Shown here piece by piece: positions 62,354 through 64,000 of a stretch of 64,000 bases of DNA. Below the pieces are notes generated by a model. That model had not been told where the DNA came from, did no database searches, and saw nothing but the letters and a program-made list of their open reading frames with translations. Both the position numbers and the translations under genes were made by a program. Position 1 is the first letter of the stretch, and every line of letters begins with the position of its first letter. Source of the DNA: Alsobacter soli (lineage in GTDB: Bacteria > Pseudomonadota > Alphaproteobacteria > Rhizobiales > Beijerinckiaceae); NCBI RefSeq assembly GCF_003004785.1, contig NZ_PVZS01000016.1, forward strand, positions 42,529-106,528, in the 5' to 3' direction.

Positions 62354-63357
62354 CGTCCAACTCGAACGTCCCCGCCGCCAAGCCGCGGCTCACCACCTCG
62401 GCCATGATCGCCTCGATCGCCGCGGAAGGGCAGAGGACCAGGCTCGCCCCCTTCGGGCACGCCCTCGTAGAAGTGGCGAAGAAGCGGCCGGACATCATCG
62501 GGATGACCGCCGACCTCGGGAAATACACCGACCTGCACATCTTCAAGGCGGCCTTCCCGGACCGCACCTACCAGATGGGCATGGCCGAGCAGCTTCTGTT
62601 TGGCGCAGCCTCCGGGCTCGCCGCAGAGGGGTTCACGCCCTTCGCGACGACATACGCGGTGTTCGCGTCCCGTCGCGCGTACGACTTCATCCACCAGACG
62701 ATCGCGGAAGAGAACCGCAACGTGAAGATCGCCTGCGCGCTGCCCGGCCTGACCTCGGGCTACGGGCCGAGCCACCAGGCCACGGAAGACCTCGCGCTCT
62801 TCCGCGCCATGCCGAACATGACCGTCATCGACCCTTGCGACGCGCATGAGATCGAGCAGGTCGTCCCGGCGATGGCCGCCCACAACGGGCCGGTCTACAT
62901 GCGCCTTCTCCGCGGCCAGGTGCCGCTCGTGCTCGACGAGTACGGCTACCAGTTCGAGTTGGGAAAGGCCAAGACGGTCCGGGACGGGCGGGACGTGCTC
63001 ATCATCTCCACCGGGCTGATGACGATGCGGGCGCTGGAAGCGGCCAAGCTGCTGGCCAACGACCGTGTCGACGCCGCCGTGCTCCACGTGCCCACCATCA
63101 AGCCGCTCGACACGGAAACGATACTCCGCGAGGCGGGAAAAGGTGGCCGCCTGGTCGTCGTGGCCGAGAACCACACGGTGGTCGGCGGCCTGGGCGAGGC
63201 GGTCGCGTCGGTCCTGCTCCAGGCCGGCGTGCATCCAAAGTACCGGCACATCGGCTTGCCCGATGAGTTCCTGCACGCCGGCGCGCTGCCGACCCTGCAT
63301 GATCGCTACGGCATCTCGGCGACGGCTGTCAGCAGCCGCATCAAGGCCTGGCTGTAA
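62350..63357 (+). CDS. Transketolase, C-terminal subunit
   Basis: This 335-aa subunit has the pyrimidine-binding domain (QMGMAEQLLFGAASGLAAEG with the catalytic Glu; about residues 75-94) and the C-terminal regulatory domain (about 205-335). ATG 62350 overlaps the N-subunit stop (ATGA); an earlier in-frame start at 62308 would extend into that gene and is less likely. Confidence 0.92.
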   Translation: MTSNSNVPAAKPRLTTSAMIASIAAEGQRTRLAPFGHALVEVAKKRPDIIGMTADLGKYTDLHIFKAAFPDRTYQMGMAEQLLFGAASGLAAEGFTPFATTYAVFASRRAYDFIHQTIAEENRNVKIACALPGLTSGYGPSHQATEDLALFRAMPNMTVIDPCDAHEIEQVVPAMAAHNGPVYMRLLRGQVPLVLDEYGYQFELGKAKTVRDGRDVLIISTGLMTMRALEAAKLLANDRVDAAVLHVPTIKPLDTETILREAGKGGRLVVVAENHTVVGGLGEAVASVLLQAGVHPKYRHIGLPDEFLHAGALPTLHDRYGISATAVSSRIKAWL

Positions 63358-63465
63358 GGCGCAGAGCCACAATGTCGCTGGTGAGCCTCACCCTTTCGTG
63401 AGGGCTCGTGGATTGCAGCCTCGGGACGGGCGTGCTTCATTGCCGCCGCCGTGCACAGGAAACCC

Positions 63466-63840
63466 ATGCAGCCTTCGGCAGGCATCCTCCCCATCGAAGG
63501 TCGTCGGCTTCTCAGCGCCGCCCTAGCGATGCTCTGCGCGGTCTTCCTGGCGTTGGCCTCACTGCATGGCTCTGGAGCGGCGAGTGCGCCCGAGGCCAGC
63601 CTCACGGTGTTGCGGCCCGTCTCCAACGGGGCCCAGACGAATCCGAATTGCCTCAGGAAGATGCTTGCGGGCCAACCCACGACCTGCGCACCGGGCTTCG
63701 CCTTCGCTCCCGCTGACAGGGTGGGTCGCCTGACCTCGCCCGAGCGGGAAGCGGTCCGGATCGGGCCGCCCCGGGACCTCACGCTCTCCCTCCAGTGCGG
63801 CGCAAGCCCGCCGCGCCGTCCGCCTCGGCAGGTCGCCTGA
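63466..63840 (+). CDS. Hypothetical secreted protein
   Basis: I do not recognise a family. The 124-aa product has an N-terminal signal peptide (hydrophobic core about residues 15-34, cleavage near GAASA) and a short mature part with three cysteines (in NPNC, TTC and LQC) and a proline/arginine-rich end. ATG 63466 follows AGGAAACCC; GTG 63451 is an alternative. It may be unrelated to the transketolase operon, 108 bp upstream. Confidence 0.55.
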   Translation: MQPSAGILPIEGRRLLSAALAMLCAVFLALASLHGSGAASAPEASLTVLRPVSNGAQTNPNCLRKMLAGQPTTCAPGFAFAPADRVGRLTSPEREAVRIGPPRDLTLSLQCGASPPRRPPRQVA

Positions 63841-63890
63841 CCGCGCGCGTTCGCGCGCCGCTGATTCAGGTTTCTGTCGAGGAGTTCAGA

Positions 63891-64000
63891 ATGTTTCGAG
63901 CCATCCGGCGCGCAGGCCCAAGCCTGCGGCGCCCCGCTCTGCTTGCCGCCGCCTGTGTGGGACTCGCAGCTTGCAACACCACGCCCCCCGTTGGCCCCAT
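63891..64000 (+). CDS. Putative lipoprotein, N-terminal fragment cut by window edge
   Basis: The visible 36 codons encode a basic start, a hydrophobic stretch and a lipobox GLAAC (Cys at about residue 28) followed by NTTPPVGP, so the product is probably an outer- or inner-membrane lipoprotein. GAGGAG lies 5-10 bp upstream of the ATG. It continues beyond 64000. Confidence 0.6.
   Translation, partial: MFRAIRRAGPSLRRPALLAAACVGLAACNTTPPVGP

Noticed and set aside
63306..63782. 158-aa minus-strand frame opposite the small secreted protein
   Set aside because: No signal, no family resemblance and no good ribosome site; the plus-strand frame has a signal peptide and a ribosome site.

Overview
The window is about 64 kb of GC-rich (roughly two-thirds G+C), densely packed bacterial chromosome. 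It looks like an alphaproteobacterium of the Hyphomicrobiales (Rhizobiales), perhaps a Bosea-, Microvirga- or Chelatococcus-like soil or plant-associated organism. This rests on the gene families (Aap-type amino-acid transport, UbiV, many solute-binding-protein transporters), on start-stop overlaps of the ATGA/GTGA type, and on one intergenic palindromic repeat near 8.2 kb of a kind common in that order. I see no rRNA, tRNA, CRISPR, prophage or insertion sequence. Nearly everything is transport, catabolic enzyme or a local regulator.

Left part (1-8.1 kb): ubiV (anaerobic ubiquinone hydroxylation) overlaps an NnrS-family membrane protein. A GlxA/AraC-type regulator precedes a four-gene osmoprotectant-type ABC importer (permease, CBS-domain ATPase, permease, binding protein). 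An MmgE/PrpD-family enzyme follows.

Amine block (8.3-29.9 kb): a DAO-type flavoenzyme and a BFD-type flavoprotein are divergent from a non-pyrrolysine MttB-family methyltransferase. A probable ten-gene minus-strand operon follows: SDR, [2Fe-2S] subunit, FAD/[Fe-S] subunit, DAO subunit, a five-gene peptide/nickel-type ABC importer and a second DAO paralogue. It is divergent from an IclR regulator whose promoter region carries a TGGAAATTCCA operator-like palindrome. A second GlxA/AraC regulator is divergent from a complete heterotetrameric sarcosine oxidase operon, soxBDAG. Together these genes suggest uptake and stepwise demethylation or oxidation of betaines, N-methyl amino acids or proline/opine-like compounds.

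Sugar-acid and amino-acid block (30-46.9 kb), all on the minus strand: (i) a GntR regulator with a perfect operator palindrome, a hydroxyacid dehydrogenase, a polar-amino-acid-type ABC importer and rpiB; (ii) a TetR regulator with a perfect 24-bp palindrome, an amidohydrolase and a full Liv-type ABC importer; (iii) a class-IV aminotransferase, aapJQM without its ATPase, and an RraA/HMG-aldolase-family protein.

Hexuronate and transketolase block (47.2-63.4 kb): a TRAP transporter, GntR regulator, zinc alcohol dehydrogenase, UxuB-like and UxuA genes point to mannonate/fructuronate catabolism and end at a strong hairpin. A second, convergent TRAP transporter is divergent from a LysR gene, and that LysR gene is bracketed by two identical-architecture TTTAG-N5-CTAAA palindromes. 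Downstream are a SAF-domain oxidoreductase, an SDR and a split (two-subunit) transketolase. The right edge has a small secreted protein and the start of a lipoprotein.
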